Shown here: one piece after another, positions 54,111 through 62,784 of the stretch
Layout of the letters: each line of letters starts with the position of its first letter
How positions within the stretch are numbered: the stretch's first letter is position 1
From: an uncultured Bacteroidales bacterium
GTDB lineage: Bacteria > Bacteroidota > Bacteroidia > Bacteroidales > Paludibacteraceae
Assembly (NCBI GenBank): GCA_900319645.1
Contig: ONPG01000009.1
Location: forward strand, 33,865 to 97,864
Direction of reading: 5' to 3'
DNA: 64,000 nt
Program-made: the position numbers and the translations under genes
Notes under the pieces: model-generated
The model's database searches: none
Told to the model about the DNA's origin: nothing
What the model saw: only the letters and a program-made list of their open reading frames with translations

Positions 54111-54533
54111 TTATCTAATAGTAGCCTTTCTTCGGCCTTTCATTCGACGCAAAACGCCCATTCTTCTCAGTTCGGCTATATCGGTCTCAATTGTTCGGTC
54201 GGACACACTGAAGTTTTACGAAGTCTTTTCCGAAGCCTTTTCCGAAATCTTTTCCGAAATGGCCTTTGCGGTTAAGAAAGGATTCTCATTAATCAGTTCT
54301 ATGATAGCACGTTGTCTTTCCGTTAATTGCAAACAGTCAACCTTTCCGCCATTCAAACCGCCATCTTCGTACATACCGGGACCGGCAAACATATCATAGT
54401 ACCCGAATTTCTTGGGCACATGATGCCGACCTATTATCTTGCGATAGGAAGGAAAATACTCCGAAATGATAGTCGCTTTTACCCTCGAAGAATCCGTCTG
54501 CTGTTTTAAAAAATCCTTATTGTCAGTTGCCAT
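54111..54533 (-). pseudogene. Truncated three-Cys-motif partner gene joined to a wHTH, with an in-frame stop
   Basis: The start MATDNKDFLKQQTDSSRVKA and YYDMFAGPGMYEDG are the beginning of TcmP, a SAM-dependent-methyltransferase-like family that partners phage GP49 or other DNA-associated proteins. After about 70 residues it switches into a winged-helix (LTERQRAIIELINENPFLTA), which is interrupted by a TAA at 54216-54218. Reading on in frame gives SDRTIETDIAELRRMGVLRR, the rest of the wHTH, up to 54111. So a fusion or recombination junction and a nonsense mutation are both present. The locus is decayed. Confidence 0.65.
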
Positions 54534-54577
54534 AGATTGTATGCAATAATTCAATAGTAAGGTGATTTTTACCCAAT

Positions 54578-55912
54578 CTATAATAGTCCTGCCATATAAA
54601 CTGGCACCAACATAGTGTCTCCGTCCTTGCGGAGATCTTTTGTATATAACAAGTACCTGTTACTAATTCTTGATGAATATTTTTCACAAAATGCGTCCAA
54701 TGATGCGTGCGTTTTATATCCAGATGATTTTACTTCAACCGGACAAATTTTCTTCCCACGAGACAACATAAAATCAATCTCATAGTTATGCTTTTTGTCT
54801 TTCGGAAATGTGTAATAGAACAACTCATTCCCAGCTGCAGTAAGCATCTGTGCAATAAGATTTTCGTATATATAACCAAGATTTGCTTCTAGTTTGTCGC
54901 TCAACAGTTTATCATAGATAACATTTTCTGTGTATTCTTTATCCCAGAAACATAGCGTTACAAACAGCCCTGCATCAGCTACAAACATTTTATAGCGTTC
55001 CGGATCTTTATTCAAGGACATACCTACATTGGGGTCTGTACAATGATAACTGAATAACACTGTCTTACTTTGTTCCAAATCTTGCAGCAATTCATTCATC
55101 TTTGTTTCTGTCTGTCGGCCAATAACAGTAAATGGCTGGTAACGCGACTCATTATTGCTTAATTGCGCAGGGATGTTCTTGAATAGGCGTTCTGCATTCC
55201 CGCTGGCATCTAATTTCTGGAAATCATCCAGATATAATTGGATTATATTGCGTTTTGTCTTATCTACCAGGCTCAAATTATTCGTGTCAAGAAAAGTGTT
55301 TACTGCCTGAGGCATTCCACCAACAAGCATGTATAATCGCAGCTCACGCATTTGCTTGCGAGTGACTCCGTCTCCTATAGACATACGGGCATCAAACTGT
55401 TGTTTCAGTAGCGGAATGGTTGCTGTATCCCCTAATGCCCAACGGAACTCTTCATAGTCCATTGGCAACATCGCAATACGATTTTCCTCACTCGGAATAG
55501 TAATCTTTTGGGTGTTCTTTTTGATACTGATGAGTGATCCTGTCTCTATATAGTCATACCGTCCGTCTTTTACAAGGTATTTGATTGCCTGACGCGCACG
55601 GGGACAATTCTGTACTTCATCAAAAATTATTACGGATTTACGAGTGTGGAGTGTCACATTATAATGTTGCTGCAACTTTACAAATATCCGATCCAGATTC
55701 ATTAAATTATTCCATAAATCCAATATCTCTTGATCTGCTTCGTTGAAATCAATGAGTATATACGATTCGTACTCTTGCCGTGCGAACAACTCTACAATTG
55801 TTGACTTGCCTACGCGGCGCGCACCCTCCACCAAAATGGCAGTACTACCATTCGCGGTTTGCTTCCACTCTAACAATTGCTGATAAATCTTGCGCTTAAA
55901 TACTCGTTCCAT
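54578..55912 (-). CDS. AAA-family ATPase with DUF4143 and nuclease-like C-terminus, 444 aa
   Basis: Walker A GARRVGKST (30-38) and Walker B SVIIFDEVQNC (D98, E99) define the ATPase; it belongs to the archaeal-type ATPase group with a DUF4143 C-terminal half. Near the end, NYEIDFML followed about 13 residues later by CPVEVKSS (E393, K395) matches a PD-(D/E)XK nuclease core. Such proteins are widespread in Bacteroidota and may take part in DNA metabolism or defence, but the role is not known. Single gene, own promoter at 55935-55966, which uses a 33-bp repeat copy for its -33 element. Confidence 0.82.
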   Translation of the reverse strand: MERVFKRKIYQQLLEWKQTANGSTAILVEGARRVGKSTIVELFARQEYESYILIDFNEADQEILDLWNNLMNLDRIFVKLQQHYNVTLHTRKSVIIFDEVQNCPRARQAIKYLVKDGRYDYIETGSLISIKKNTQKITIPSEENRIAMLPMDYEEFRWALGDTATIPLLKQQFDARMSIGDGVTRKQMRELRLYMLVGGMPQAVNTFLDTNNLSLVDKTKRNIIQLYLDDFQKLDASGNAERLFKNIPAQLSNNESRYQPFTVIGRQTETKMNELLQDLEQSKTVLFSYHCTDPNVGMSLNKDPERYKMFVADAGLFVTLCFWDKEYTENVIYDKLLSDKLEANLGYIYENLIAQMLTAAGNELFYYTFPKDKKHNYEIDFMLSRGKKICPVEVKSSGYKTHASLDAFCEKYSSRISNRYLLYTKDLRKDGDTMLVPVYMAGLL

Positions 55913-55934
55913 ATACTCATCTTAAAAAACGCTG

Positions 55935-55966
55935 CAAAGATACAAAAAATTTTCCTATCCCGCAAA
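55935..55966 (-). promoter_or_regulatory. Promoter of the ATPase-DUF4143 gene
   Basis: Minus-strand TATCTTTG (55935-55942) and TTTG (55963-55966), 20 nt apart. The -33 element lies inside repeat copy A of the 33-bp repeats. Confidence 0.65.
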
Positions 55967-56207
55967 TTTTAGAAGCAAAAACTTGCACTATCCCGCAAAT
56001 TTTCCCAATTTTAGCGGTTCTCTAATATTTTAAAGCAATAAATACACTCCATATTATATACTAAATAAGCTACAGGAATAGGTCTCATGAGCACTATCCC
56101 GCAAATTTTGCAAGCCAAAACATGCACTATCCCCAAAATGTTTCGAGGAAAGATATGCACTGAGCGTAAAATTCTTAGATCCGAAAGTTACTCTGAGCGT
56201 AAGATTT
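55952..56207. repeat. 33-bp repeats, six copies in two clusters
   Basis: Copies begin at 55952, 55985, 56091, 56124, 56157 and 56191. The core is CTATCCCGCAAATTTT in the first three and decays in the last three (for example CTGAGCGTAAAATTCTT). Units are 33-34 bp. In the minus frame they give an 11-residue period (NLRDSA-like), but stops interrupt copies A and B, so this is non-coding repeat DNA. The 55913-56289 gap has no other feature. Confidence 0.75.
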
Positions 56208-56289
56208 ACATCATGTCCCTTTGTTGGATGACATCCAACGCAATGAACGATGTAATAACCGACTGATAGTCGGTGCAAAGGAAGAATCT

Positions 56290-56538
56290 TTAATCGTGCT
56301 TGTGGATGACAGAGGAAGGATCGATATGAAGAGAGGATTGGTCGTCGAGGGGAATCCACCAGAGTTCTTTGATCTTATGACGAAGGTGTTGACGGTTGAG
56401 GAAATTGATCATCCACTCCATGCGCATAAAACTGCGCTCTAACAAGAAGAACTCACGCCACTGCTTGTCGTTCAACTCCACTATATCAAACGATGGAGTT
56501 GTGGCACTGAAATATCGAAAACGGATGGCAAATAACAT
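56290..56538 (-). CDS. Hypothetical protein, 82 aa, coupled to the SGNH gene
   Basis: The ATG at 56538 is one base after the stop of the SGNH hydrolase-like gene (stop 56540-56542), so translation may be coupled. The product is aromatic (FDIVELNDKQWREFFLLERS, WMINFLNRQHLRHKIKELWW) and has no known domain. It could be the truncated start of a longer gene. A plus-strand frame covers the same bases but has weaker context. Confidence 0.35.
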   Translation of the reverse strand: MLFAIRFRYFSATTPSFDIVELNDKQWREFFLLERSFMRMEWMINFLNRQHLRHKIKELWWIPLDDQSSLHIDPSSVIHKHD

Positions 56539-56539
56539 A

Positions 56540-57565
56540 CTATTGGATGAAACCTAATTCGACTAGACGGTTAGCAATTTCTTCTCCTGCGACTTTAGCT
56601 CCAATTGGAGACCAATGTGTGTCGTTTATGTAATATACATCCTGTACCCCTTTAGCGACTAGACCTCGCATCAGCGGTTTCGTGTTAATTACCCAGGGTT
56701 CTTGTGGTAATTTATCTAATGTGGGGTTATTAGGACGATAGCCACTTATTATGAATGGTTTATATACCTCGTATTTGTCTGCCGCTATCATATACAACAT
56801 ATGAATGCCATGTGCTTCTGAATAAGCATGCAAAGCATTTAAATTTGTATATGCCATATCGTAATCTTCATTTTTTCTTTCTACAAAGCGGAAATCTCCA
56901 TCATTGTCCCATGGAGAATCATAAATATACAATTGGCGCGTTTTATTTTTGTGAGAAAATAAATCTGCTATAAGAGAATAACGGTGAATGGGTTGTTGTT
57001 TTCCGCACGACTTTGTAGTATATTGTACAGCATTATTGAGAACATGCGGTTGCTCCTTTTCTTTGACCACGAATTCCATCTTAGCTGTATCTTGAAAATC
57101 AAGTCCGCACAAACGGCCAACCATAATACGCTCAACAGATTCAACTATCACGATACTTTGTTTAGGAAGTTCATTCCTATTTAATAGTTTGATAAGATGT
57201 TGTTCTGCGGATATGTCTATCGGAGTACGTGAGAAGTTATATACCTCCATTGATAATTGTTCTCCCAAATATTGTGCATAGCCATATTCTTTTTGTTGAG
57301 AAAACGAATCTCCTATAGTAAAGATACAGGGTTTAGAATTATTCGTATCAGATATTATACTATCCGTTTGTTGAATAGGGATTACATATGATTTTTGCGA
57401 AGAATATGTTTGTTGAATTCGTTTGTAATAATCCTTATTGAACATTATTTGCCCCATACGCCCCATATCACCTGTTAAACAAGGGGTAATGTAATATTGA
57501 TAAATTGCAATATATCCATCTATCAATACAAAGAGAATGCAAAATTTTATCAGAAAGCGCTTCAT
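56540..57565 (-). CDS. SGNH hydrolase-like partner of the MBOAT acyltransferase, 341 aa
   Basis: An N-terminal membrane anchor (about 2-22, MKRFLIKFCILFVLIDGYIA) is followed by a periplasmic SGNH/AlgX-like domain: block I IFTIGDSFSQQKEYGY (serine nucleophile in GDSFS, near residue 85) and the C-terminal DTHWSPIGAKVAGEEI (Asp-His). Such proteins work with membrane O-acyltransferases to transfer acetyl or other acyl groups to exported glycans. The frame is open further upstream, but this ATG overlaps the MBOAT stop (ATGA), which fits operon coupling and gives a clean anchor. Confidence 0.8.
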   Translation of the reverse strand: MKRFLIKFCILFVLIDGYIAIYQYYITPCLTGDMGRMGQIMFNKDYYKRIQQTYSSQKSYVIPIQQTDSIISDTNNSKPCIFTIGDSFSQQKEYGYAQYLGEQLSMEVYNFSRTPIDISAEQHLIKLLNRNELPKQSIVIVESVERIMVGRLCGLDFQDTAKMEFVVKEKEQPHVLNNAVQYTTKSCGKQQPIHRYSLIADLFSHKNKTRQLYIYDSPWDNDGDFRFVERKNEDYDMAYTNLNALHAYSEAHGIHMLYMIAADKYEVYKPFIISGYRPNNPTLDKLPQEPWVINTKPLMRGLVAKGVQDVYYINDTHWSPIGAKVAGEEIANRLVELGFIQ

Positions 57566-59013
57566 CAGAATTGGAAATATATAAAAGTTACTGCGTCCGC
57601 GAAGAAATAAATAATCGCAGCTACGATGATAATATAGATAGCATATCGAATGTACCACTTATTTATATTCATTTCAAGCCCATGCTGTTTATTTCTTTGA
57701 AACCATTCAATTATCAACATGACTACTATACAAATAATCAATGGTATTCTTTTGGTAGATCCTCCTTGTGGGATAGAGAATAACGATACATCACACAAAC
57801 CTTGTAAGTAGTGAAATAATGAAGGCATGCCAGGAGCACGGAAGATAATCCAACCTAATACAGCCAAACCAAATGTAACAAGTATTTGCACAGCTTCTTT
57901 CCATGTAGGTAACAAGCGTCCTTCGGCGACATGGTTGGTGTATTTGCGGTTCATGCCGAGAAGGATAAGCGGGAGGAAGAGCAAAGCGTGATATGCGCCC
58001 CAAGCGATAAATGTCCAATTGGCTCCATGCCAAAAGCCGGAGAGCAAGAAGATAACGAAGGTATTACGGACGATTTTCCATTTACCTACACGACTACCAC
58101 CCAACGGGATATAGACGTAATCTCTAAACCATGTTGTCAGCGATATATGCCACCTGCGCCAAAACTCAGCTATATCGCGCGAGAAATACGGATTATTGAA
58201 GTTCCGCATCAGTTTGATACCAAAGAGTTTGGCAGTACCGATGGCAATGTCCGAATAACCGGAGAAGTCGCCGTATATTTGGAAAGTAAAGAGAACAGCA
58301 GCGAGGAGCAAGGTGCTACCCGTTTGGGTATCGTAGGTTGCCCAAACTTGGTCAACATATGTAGCACAATTGTCAGCAACTACTATCTTCTTGAACAAGC
58401 CCCATAGTATCTGACGCATTCCGTCCACGGCTTGGTCGTAATTGAATTTGCGGTTGGTTTGGAACTGCGGCAAGAGGTTTGTTGCTCGTTCAATAGGACC
58501 TGCAACAAGTTGCGGAAAGAAAGCAACGTACGCAAAGAAAGCAACGATGTCGCGTGTAGGTTCTATCTTCTTGCGATAAACGTCAATGGAGTAACTGAGC
58601 GCTTGAAATGTATAGAACGATATTCCTACAGGGAGGATGATTTTTAGCAATAGGCAATCCGTAGATATTCCGAAGAGTTGACCGAACTCGCGAACAAAGA
58701 AATCGTAGTACTTAAAGACAGCGAGGATGGCGAGATTAAGAACGATGTTGGCGGCAGTCCATGCTTTTGCGGCTTTGGGAGTAGACGATTTAGCGATGAG
58801 CAACCCACTGCTCCATGAGCAGAATGATGTAAACGCGATAAGTAATAGGAAACGCCAATCCCACCAGCCGTAGAAGACGTAACTAGCAAGGACTACAAAT
58901 GCGTTTTGCAGTCGCAGCTTGAGATTGTCATTTATGTGGGCGTACCCGATTGCCCAGTAAATCAAAAACACGATGGGCAAATAGAGTGCAAATTCAATAG
59001 AGTTAAATAACAT
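57565..59013 (-). CDS. MBOAT-family O-acyltransferase, 482 aa
   Basis: About ten to twelve hydrophobic segments. The signature region is NFNNPYFSRDIAEFWRRWHI (about residue 290) and the catalytic histidine lies in SGFWHGANWTF (near 345); YIPLGGSR follows the first. The family moves an acyl group across the inner membrane, as AlgI does with alginate. Here the acceptor is not known; the SGNH partner directly downstream completes a two-gene acylation operon. The ATG at 59013 (MLFNSIEFALYLPIVF) is preferred over upstream ones, since it starts the first membrane helix. Its promoter lies about 300 nt upstream, leaving a long structured leader. Confidence 0.88.
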   Translation of the reverse strand: MLFNSIEFALYLPIVFLIYWAIGYAHINDNLKLRLQNAFVVLASYVFYGWWDWRFLLLIAFTSFCSWSSGLLIAKSSTPKAAKAWTAANIVLNLAILAVFKYYDFFVREFGQLFGISTDCLLLKIILPVGISFYTFQALSYSIDVYRKKIEPTRDIVAFFAYVAFFPQLVAGPIERATNLLPQFQTNRKFNYDQAVDGMRQILWGLFKKIVVADNCATYVDQVWATYDTQTGSTLLLAAVLFTFQIYGDFSGYSDIAIGTAKLFGIKLMRNFNNPYFSRDIAEFWRRWHISLTTWFRDYVYIPLGGSRVGKWKIVRNTFVIFLLSGFWHGANWTFIAWGAYHALLFLPLILLGMNRKYTNHVAEGRLLPTWKEAVQILVTFGLAVLGWIIFRAPGMPSLFHYLQGLCDVSLFSIPQGGSTKRIPLIICIVVMLIIEWFQRNKQHGLEMNINKWYIRYAIYIIIVAAIIYFFADAVTFIYFQF

Positions 59014-59085
59014 CGATTGATAGTAATAGCTTATAGTTGTGCATACTATCAATCCACATAAACACAAAGAGCACGAGTACTCATT

Positions 59086-59251
59086 GCATTTACCAAGGTT
59101 AGCCCACGACGGAAACCTTCTACAAAAATGATATACTCGTACTCAACTTACGAGCATTCTACATTTCTTTGTAAAAGGAATCCAACACGGAATCCTTACT
59201 GATTATTTCAGCGTTTTATTTCCTAAAGTTTCGTGGGCTTTCGGTAAATGC
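59086..59251 (-). ncRNA. Structured leader of the MBOAT operon (candidate)
   Basis: Nested complementary segments: GCATTTACC (59086-59094) with GGTAAATGC (59243-59251); AGCCCACGA (59101-59109) with TCGTGGGCT (59231-59239); CCTT/TACAAA (59116-59126) with TTTGTA/AAGG (59168-59178); and an apical hairpin CTCGTA/TACGAG (59136-59154). The region lies within the roughly 300-nt leader expected from the promoter at 59313-59344. It may be a regulatory RNA element; a palindromic mobile-element remnant is the main alternative. Confidence 0.5.
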
Positions 59252-59312
59252 GAAATAATAGTAATGCTTGTTAATATGTGGCGCACGCTTGCGCTTATTT
59301 CAAAATCGAGTG

Positions 59313-59344
59313 CAAAATTACAAAAAAATATTGACGTAGGCAAA
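59313..59344 (-). promoter_or_regulatory. Promoter of the MBOAT operon
   Basis: Minus-strand TAATTTTG (59313-59320) and TTTG (59341-59344) with 20-nt spacing. Confidence 0.65.
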
Positions 59345-59397
59345 TTTTAGGACGTTATTCGTTCAAGAAAGTGGATTTTGAAAGGAAAACACGAAAA

Positions 59398-59422
59398 AAC
59401 TCGCAGTTGGAGGCTGCGAGTT
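59398..59422 (-). terminator. Terminator of the metallophosphoesterase-NTPase gene
   Basis: AACTCGCAG (59398-59406) and CTGCGAGTT (59414-59422) form a perfect 9-bp stem; on the minus strand TTTTTT follows. It lies about 70 nt after the stop. Confidence 0.85.
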
Positions 59423-59491
59423 TTGATGTATTGGCGTAGTTATCTACGTAGGGTAATTATGATAATTATAGCGTAAGAATTTACTGATAAA

Positions 59492-62400
59492 TTAATCTTT
59501 GGTAGTATTTCTAATGGCTGCTTGTTTAATTTTCTCTTTTTCAATAATAATTTCTAATTCGTTTTGTTGATCATGTGTCTCATAAAATTCTCCACTCAAT
59601 ATTTGACGGATTGGTTTTAAAGCATTTTTAATTTCCGGATTATTATCTCTGATAGAATTTAATACTGCTTTCTGTAGAATTGAAAAACGTAACACTTTAT
59701 TATCTAAGACCTCCAATACTTTTTCTACTCTGTCACGATATTTTATAGCATCAATATCCATGAGTACCATTGCCATCATAAACATTCTCATTTGATTTCC
59801 TTCCGGATGTGCTAAGTATGTACGTAATTTCTCTTCAAATACTCTTGTCAAATTTTTCTGAGCTATGGCATCGTAGAAGAAAGCTTCTACTATAATAGGC
59901 ATGCAATTAGAGACTAATTGGACAAAATCCTCATCATCTTCTTCGGCATATGATTTTGCTTCATTAACCAGCATAAAGCCAAGATTGCATGCTCCGTCAA
60001 CAATATAATCAAACATTTCATTAGACAGACCCTCCATATCACAGATATTACTATTTCGATAGATTCTTGCTAACACAAAAATCATTCTTTCTATATTAGC
60101 TGGTGTTAAATCTATCTTGTCATAGTAAATCTTAGGTTTTAAAGTTGTATCTCCTTGCTGGATACCATGCATGGGTAAACTATCAAATTCTTCATCCTCC
60201 GGCATTTTATCCAATCTCTCCATAAGTTCACCTGTCGCATTCTTACTAGCTTCAGTAATTATTACCCGTTGGTGTACTCGGGAGTCAATATCGGAATATT
60301 CTTCTCCTAATGTTATTGGTGTCATAACTTCTTTGATAGAATCAAAGATGCTTTTAAAGGAACTTTTGTCATCTTTACAAAATCCTGCATATAGTTCCCA
60401 TTCATTTCCAAAAGGCATAAAACTATTTTTGATAGTTAGGACATCTTTACGGAAACTAGAGTTCTCGCTCATATGATATGCAATAAAATACTCAAATACA
60501 CCTTTCAAACGTATGGATATTTTGTCATCTGCGTCACGATTGAGAATTCCTTTGGAAAAAAGATAGTTTATAATATCAATAGGGTTATCTGCGAATTTAG
60601 CATGTGATTTTCTGTAGTCTTCAGTAAATTTAGTCAAATCAGCATCAGACAACGCATAATCATGGCGCATAATCTCTACAGCCATCGCTCCGATGTAAGA
60701 TTTTAAATCGTCAAATGTAACACTAAATTCGGAGTCCTTCATGTAATTTCTCACATCCAATAATTCGTCTATATATAACTTTATTAGATCAAAATTATTG
60801 TGCACATTGGCATTGTCTGTTTTAGCACAAATCCATAAAAACAACGAAATAGACCAATAATTTAGGGGAATGTGCATTTGGTCAAAAATCTGAATAAGTT
60901 TTTCTTCTATCTCGCGCTTCCTATTAATCTCTATTGAAGGCCATTTTGCTGTCAGTTGGTGTACCTCACGTACAGTGACATCATGAATGTAATATTTATC
61001 AATATCCGTTCCGTAAAAGTTGATAAGCGGAATCTGGTTTGACATAGTTTCCATTGCTGTCGCGACAAAACGACAATGAGGGAATTTTGCCATCTCTTCT
61101 TTGAGATGACTCATAAAGGCTGAATCTGTTGGGTTTAAATCATCAATAAGTAATAATAGACTATACTTCTTAAAGCGTTCAGTTGTGTCTCTTACGTTTA
61201 ATTCTAAATGGAATCTTAGCAATGTATGTAAATCAATAGCCTTGTTTTTAACTAAAGGATAACTTATATAGTACGGTATTACTTTACGAATGGTAATTTC
61301 ATTAAGAACGTCTAATTGTATTTTCCGCAAGAGAGACGTTTTCCCACGCTTTCCATAACCAAAAATAATAGCTGATTTATCTTGGTATGCAATGTCTTTC
61401 AATTGGTGTCTCTCTCCCTCTTTATGAGAGGTTATTATCTCCTGAACACTCTTATCTTTGATAATAGGTGTATTAAACATCTTCAAAAACATTCCTGTCC
61501 CATGATTTACAAACAAGTCATCCGCTTTCAATAAAGTCTCTTGATATCTTTTGCGTATTAATTTACGAAAGGCATTCTGTTTTATTTTTTCTTGTGACAC
61601 AGGAACATTCACATGAATTTCTCGACCTTTGAGGAATTGGAGCGATGTGTAAATATAAGGAATAACCACTGCTTTTTCTTCGTTTTCATCAAATTCAACA
61701 ATGCTATATCCAAAATTCACGCCACTATCATTTCTATTAAAAGACGCAGGTGCAGATATATGAATCATTCCGACTTCTGCATCGTGATTTACATTTACAG
61801 AAGCTTTATGATAATGCCCAGTAAATAAAATATGACATTTGTCATGTAATTCATCTTCTATTTCACTTGCAACATACTCTTGATAATCAGAAAGGTTATG
61901 ATGTTCTGTGCAGAAAATGTAGTCTGAACCTCGTAAATGTTTTAATGCTTCTCGAACTGCGTATATAGGGAGTAACAACTTTCCTCGATCATTTTTTGAG
62001 TCTCCGCAGCATCTCCAAGAGGAATTTAAAGACAAAAGACCGATAGTATGTCCATTACAGGTAATCTTTCCACATGTATAAAGTTCTGATTTAATCCAAC
62101 TATCATCATAAAATTCATTAATAAAGGCATTATATTCTTTTTGCTCAACTATACTGAGTCCTAACTGAACTTTATCAGCGCAGAAATTATCTAAATCACT
62201 TTGAGTTTTGCATGCATCAATTCCCGTTTTAACAATTGATAATTCTCCTCTAAAAACTCTATCATGATTTCCAGGTGTTAGAAGAATTTGCCCATTAGTG
62301 ATACCAATACTATCCTTTATGGGATTAAATAAAGCGACAGCAGCTCTTTCAAAATTCTCTTTTTTGTCTCCTGTAAATGCTAAATCACCAGAAAACACTA

Positions 62401-62527
62401 TCAAATCTACCTTATTATCGTCAAGACTTGCTTTAAGATTCTCAGCTATCTTTTTACCCATCTCCTCAAAGTCTTCTGGATTATTCGACTTGTAGTGAAA
62501 ATCAGAAATATGTAAAATACGTATCAT
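59492..62527 (-). CDS. Metallophosphoesterase fused to a STAND-like NTPase, candidate defence protein, 1011 aa
   Basis: Residues 1-300 are a calcineurin-like metallophosphoesterase with its metal motifs: D9-x-H11 (HISDFHY), GD at 47-48 (SGDLAF), GNHD at 86-89, HH at 209-210 and GHYH at 237-240. After a linker, an NTPase follows with Walker A GYGKRGKT (390-397) and Walker B LLLLIDDL (D462, D463), then about 450 residues of helical repeat-like sequence. Effector, P-loop core and helical sensor in this order are the plan of STAND/NACHT-type immune proteins. The gene is monocistronic, AT-rich compared with housekeeping genes, with its own promoter (62596-62626) and terminator. A defence role is inference; a repair or signalling phosphoesterase is possible. 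Confidence 0.75.
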   Translation of the reverse strand: MIRILHISDFHYKSNNPEDFEEMGKKIAENLKASLDDNKVDLIVFSGDLAFTGDKKENFERAAVALFNPIKDSIGITNGQILLTPGNHDRVFRGELSIVKTGIDACKTQSDLDNFCADKVQLGLSIVEQKEYNAFINEFYDDSWIKSELYTCGKITCNGHTIGLLSLNSSWRCCGDSKNDRGKLLLPIYAVREALKHLRGSDYIFCTEHHNLSDYQEYVASEIEDELHDKCHILFTGHYHKASVNVNHDAEVGMIHISAPASFNRNDSGVNFGYSIVEFDENEEKAVVIPYIYTSLQFLKGREIHVNVPVSQEKIKQNAFRKLIRKRYQETLLKADDLFVNHGTGMFLKMFNTPIIKDKSVQEIITSHKEGERHQLKDIAYQDKSAIIFGYGKRGKTSLLRKIQLDVLNEITIRKVIPYYISYPLVKNKAIDLHTLLRFHLELNVRDTTERFKKYSLLLLIDDLNPTDSAFMSHLKEEMAKFPHCRFVATAMETMSNQIPLINFYGTDIDKYYIHDVTVREVHQLTAKWPSIEINRKREIEEKLIQIFDQMHIPLNYWSISLFLWICAKTDNANVHNNFDLIKLYIDELLDVRNYMKDSEFSVTFDDLKSYIGAMAVEIMRHDYALSDADLTKFTEDYRKSHAKFADNPIDIINYLFSKGILNRDADDKISIRLKGVFEYFIAYHMSENSSFRKDVLTIKNSFMPFGNEWELYAGFCKDDKSSFKSIFDSIKEVMTPITLGEEYSDIDSRVHQRVIITEASKNATGELMERLDKMPEDEEFDSLPMHGIQQGDTTLKPKIYYDKIDLTPANIERMIFVLARIYRNSNICDMEGLSNEMFDYIVDGACNLGFMLVNEAKSYAEEDDEDFVQLVSNCMPIIVEAFFYDAIAQKNLTRVFEEKLRTYLAHPEGNQMRMFMMAMVLMDIDAIKYRDRVEKVLEVLDNKVLRFSILQKAVLNSIRDNNPEIKNALKPIRQILSGEFYETHDQQNELEIIIEKEKIKQAAIRNTTKD

Positions 62528-62595
62528 AATAAAAAATGTATGTTATTGTTATATGTTGTTATGATTTAACATTTCTACGTGCGCACTTTGCGCTG

Positions 62596-62626
62596 CAAAG
62601 TTACTGATTTTTTTTGATATATGCAA
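62596..62626 (-). promoter_or_regulatory. Promoter of the metallophosphoesterase-NTPase gene
   Basis: Minus-strand TAACTTTG (62596-62603) and TTG (62624-62626) with 20-nt spacing, about 60 nt before the ATG. Confidence 0.65.
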
Positions 62627-62683
62627 GTTTTAATGAAGAAATGTGTAGAATTTCTGCATTTGGTATGCAGAATATTATTTGAT

Positions 62684-62756
62684 GCCGGATGATATCTCGG
62701 CAAATGGACGAAACCTCTTTTTGGTCCCGGATGGTATCTCGGGAAAGGGACGAAAC
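62684..62756 (+). repeat. 31-nt tagged hairpin element, copies 2 and 3
   Basis: Copy 2 (62684-62714): GCCGGAT-GAT-ATC(T)CGGC then AAATGGACGAAAC. Copy 3 (62726-62756): CCCGGAT-GGT-ATC(T)CGGG then AAAGGGACGAAAC. The closing base pair changes from G-C to C-G on both sides. Copy 1 is at 8674-8704 next to the paralog gene. Confidence 0.75.
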
Positions 62757-62784
62757 TTGATTTGGGAGAGAGACACAACTTTAA

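Noticed and set aside
56054-56359. Minus-strand open frame of 101 codons
   Set aside because: Its 11-residue period comes from the 33-bp DNA repeats, and copies A and B of the same repeat contain stops in that frame.
59086-59344. Invertible promoter segment
   Set aside because: The promoter at 59313-59344 lies outside the inverted repeats, so inversion would not switch it, and no recombinase gene is nearby.
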